The notes beneath the pieces are model-generated. The model searched no databases. It saw only the letters and a list, made by a program, of their open reading frames with translations, and was not told where the DNA came from. From assembly GCA_937625935.1 (NCBI GenBank), contig OW569362.1, positions 458,673 through 522,672 on the forward strand: 64,000 nt of DNA, read 5' to 3'. The translations under genes and the position numbers were made by a program. Of this stretch, positions 62,461-64,000 are shown one piece after another (position 1 is the first letter of the stretch; each line of letters begins with the position of its first letter). This DNA comes from Tetramitus jugosus. Taxonomy: Eukaryota > Heterolobosea > Eutetramitea > Acrasida > Vahlkampfiidae.

Positions 62461-62776
62461 GCGGAACCAGCCATTTCGGCCTAGAAAAGCTTTTTTACAG
62501 AGGAACTATCTGGTTCGGCCTAAAAGTTGGACTCACAAGCGGAACCAGCTGGTTCCGCCTAAAAGAGCTTTTTTTCAGAGGAACTATCTGGTTCCGCCTA
62601 AATTTTCGACTTTACAGAGGAACCAGCTGGTTCCGCCTAAAACTTGACTTTGTCAGTGGAACTCTCTGGTTCCGCCTGTAATATGACTTTTTCAGTGGAA
62701 CCAGCTGGTTCCACCTAAATGCACACATGTCTAAGAGGAACCAGATAGTTCCGCATAAAAAGATTTCTACAGAGGA
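62461..62776 (+). repeat. 39-bp minisatellite, eight degenerate units with palindromic core
   Basis: The anchor TTCCGCC/TTCGGCC recurs at 62475, 62514, 62553, 62592, 62631, 62670, 62709 and 62749: spacing 39 bp in six steps and 40 in the last. The best-kept units contain the perfect palindrome GGAACCAGCTGGTTCC followed by GCCTAAAA and a T-rich spacer. Because 39 is 3 x 13, open frames run through the array, but I read them as by-products. Units at both edges are more degenerate (GGAACCAGCCATTTCGGCC; GGAACCAGATAGTTCCGC). Confidence 0.9.
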
Positions 62777-63256
62777 ACTTGGAACTGAGATCAGAAAGGT
62801 TCGAACATCTGAAGGAAGATACATTGTGACAGAGACGGTTGAACTGCAAGATTGAAGTCCTTCATAAATTGTTTGTAATGCTTAGTCGGTGAATACAATA
62901 GCCTGATGAATGCATTCTCGACTGGGAATGACATTGTCCAGTAACCGAAACGTGGGAAAGGAAAAGACTAAGGACACGGCAGGAAATATTTTGTAACAAA
63001 GAATGATGAAGGAACTTAAACTCCTTTGATGAAGGTTCAACATGGATGAAGGAGTGTTGTTAGGATTACAATGAGAGTTTTGACATCGAGTGCAGAGATG
63101 CATGGAGCGAAAGATTGAGTGAGATGAAGTTGTAACACGTGTTAGGAAGAAGTATCAAGGAAGTGAGAACAAGATTACAATGGTGGACATTGTATTCCTG
63201 CATAAAAATTGATTTTCAGATGATTTTGTGATTTTGATGAGAAAATAGATTTTGAC
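62777..63256. other. short spacer before the telomeric array
   Basis: About 480 bases of unremarkable sequence without open frames or repeats I can support. Confidence 0.5.
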
Positions 63257-64000
63257 TTGGGTTTGGGTTTGGGTTTGGGTTTGGGTTTGGGTTTGGGTTT
63301 GGGTTTGGGTTTGGGTTTGGGTTTGGGTTTGGGTTTGGGTTTGGGTTTGGGTTTGGGTTTGGGTTTGGGTTTGGGTTTGGGTTTGGGTTTGGGTTTGGGT
63401 TTGGGTTTGGGTTTGGGTTTGGGTTTGGGTTTGGGTTTGGGTTTGGGTTTGGGTTTGGGTTTGGGTTTGGGTTTGGGTTTGGGTTTGGGTTTGGGTTTGG
63501 GTTTGGGTTTGGGTTTGGGTTTGGGTTTGGGTTTGGGTTTGGGTTTGGGTTTGGGTTTGGGTTTGGGTTTGGGTTTGGGTTTGGGTTTGGGTTTGGGTTT
63601 GGGTTTGGGTTTGGGTTTGGGTTTGGGTTTGGGTTTGGGTTTGGGTTTGGGTTTGGGTTTGGGTTTGGGTTTGGGTTTGGGTTTGGGTTTGGGTTTGGGT
63701 TTGGGTTTGGGTTTGGGTTTGGGTTTGGGTTTGGGTTTGGGTTTGGGTTTGGGTTTGGGTTTGGGTTTGGGTTTGGGTTTGGGTTTGGGTTTGGGTTTGG
63801 GTTTGGGTTTGGGTTTGGGTTTGGGTTTGGGTTTGGGTTTGGGTTTGGGTTTGGGTTTGGGTTTGGGTTTGGGTTTGGGTTTGGGTTTGGGTTTGGGTTT
63901 GGGTTTGGGTTTGGGTTTGGGTTTGGGTTTGGGTTTGGGTTTGGGTTTGGGTTTGGGTTTGGGTTTGGGGTTTGGGGTTGGGGTTTGGGTTTGGGTTTGG
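63257..64000 (+). repeat. telomere candidate: (TTTGGG)n, ~124 units to the window end
   Basis: 744 bp of nearly perfect TTTGGG running to the last base, G-rich strand 5'-to-3' rightward as at a right-hand chromosome end. Variant units (GGGG and TTGGGG) occur only in the last ~40 bases. The position after 14 kb of gene-poor, transposon-bearing DNA and a minisatellite supports a telomere; a satellite array is the alternative. Confidence 0.85.

Noticed and set aside
62384-62681. Open frames with 13-residue repeats (RNQLVPPK) across the minisatellite
   Set aside because: 39 is a multiple of 3, so frames stay open automatically; two frames are open at once and no start context exists.
63257-64000. 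Assembly artefact as explanation of the TTTGGG array
   Set aside because: Not fully excluded, but orientation, terminal position and the interstitial matching tract at 62223 favour a real telomere.

Overview
The window is a stretch of protist nuclear DNA that runs into what looks like a right-hand chromosome end. Gene content (Rab7, Hrd1, eIF2alpha, TTI1, a VAMP7-type SNARE, a metaxin, FAN/NSMAF, hyccin, a SUMO protease) is plainly eukaryotic. Introns are few and short (about 49-210 bp) with GTATGT/GTAAGT-like donors. Proteins are rich in Asn, Gln and Ser tracts, genes sit tens of bases apart, and Dictyostelium-like and phagotroph-like families occur together. This best fits a free-living heterolobosean amoeba such as Naegleria; the assignment is inference, with no marker gene to settle it.

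Layout. 1-5.3 kb (+): 3' part of a Rab7 gene, a four-exon HRD1 ubiquitin ligase, and a TRIM-like RING/B-box/coiled-coil/FN3/discoidin-like protein. 5.4-12.6 kb (-): a large TALE homeodomain protein and two tandem paralogous cysteine-rich, probably GPI-anchored, surface proteins. 12.6-24 kb: FAN/NSMAF, a KEN-box protein, hyccin (two exons), two small unknowns and a PAS-domain protein. 24-31.5 kb: a glycine-repeat giant, eIF2alpha and an ankyrin protein. 31.5-45 kb: Ulp1/SENP protease, VAMP7-like longin SNARE, TTI1, a PB1-LIR-UBA putative autophagy receptor, metaxin/SAM37, a C2 protein and a coiled-coil protein. 45.4-50 kb: a secreted bacterial-type peptidoglycan hydrolase, two F-box-like genes and a secreted Cys-rich protein with a phospholipase A2-like HD motif.

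From about 50 kb the character changes. Intact genes nearly vanish, leaving a solitary 5S rRNA gene, broken cysteine-protease fragments in opposite orientation, a decayed FkbM-type methyltransferase, one apparently intact RWP-RK regulator, a frameshifted Mutator-like transposase, and unassigned decayed sequence. The last 1.8 kb holds a short interstitial telomere-like tract, a 39-bp minisatellite with a palindromic core, and a 744-bp (TTTGGG)n array that ends the window and is oriented as expected for a right-hand telomere.

Themes: many genes serve endomembrane and degradation functions (Rab7, VAMP7, FAN, HRD1, TRIM-like, SUMO protease, PB1-UBA receptor, hyccin, peptidoglycan hydrolase), which suits a phagotrophic amoeba. 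No operons are expected. Several convergent gene pairs have only 36-66 bp between stop codons. The most unusual items are the TTTGGG telomere candidate with its flanking minisatellite, the minimal PB1-LIR-UBA protein, and the peptidoglycan hydrolase with exact 25-residue repeats.
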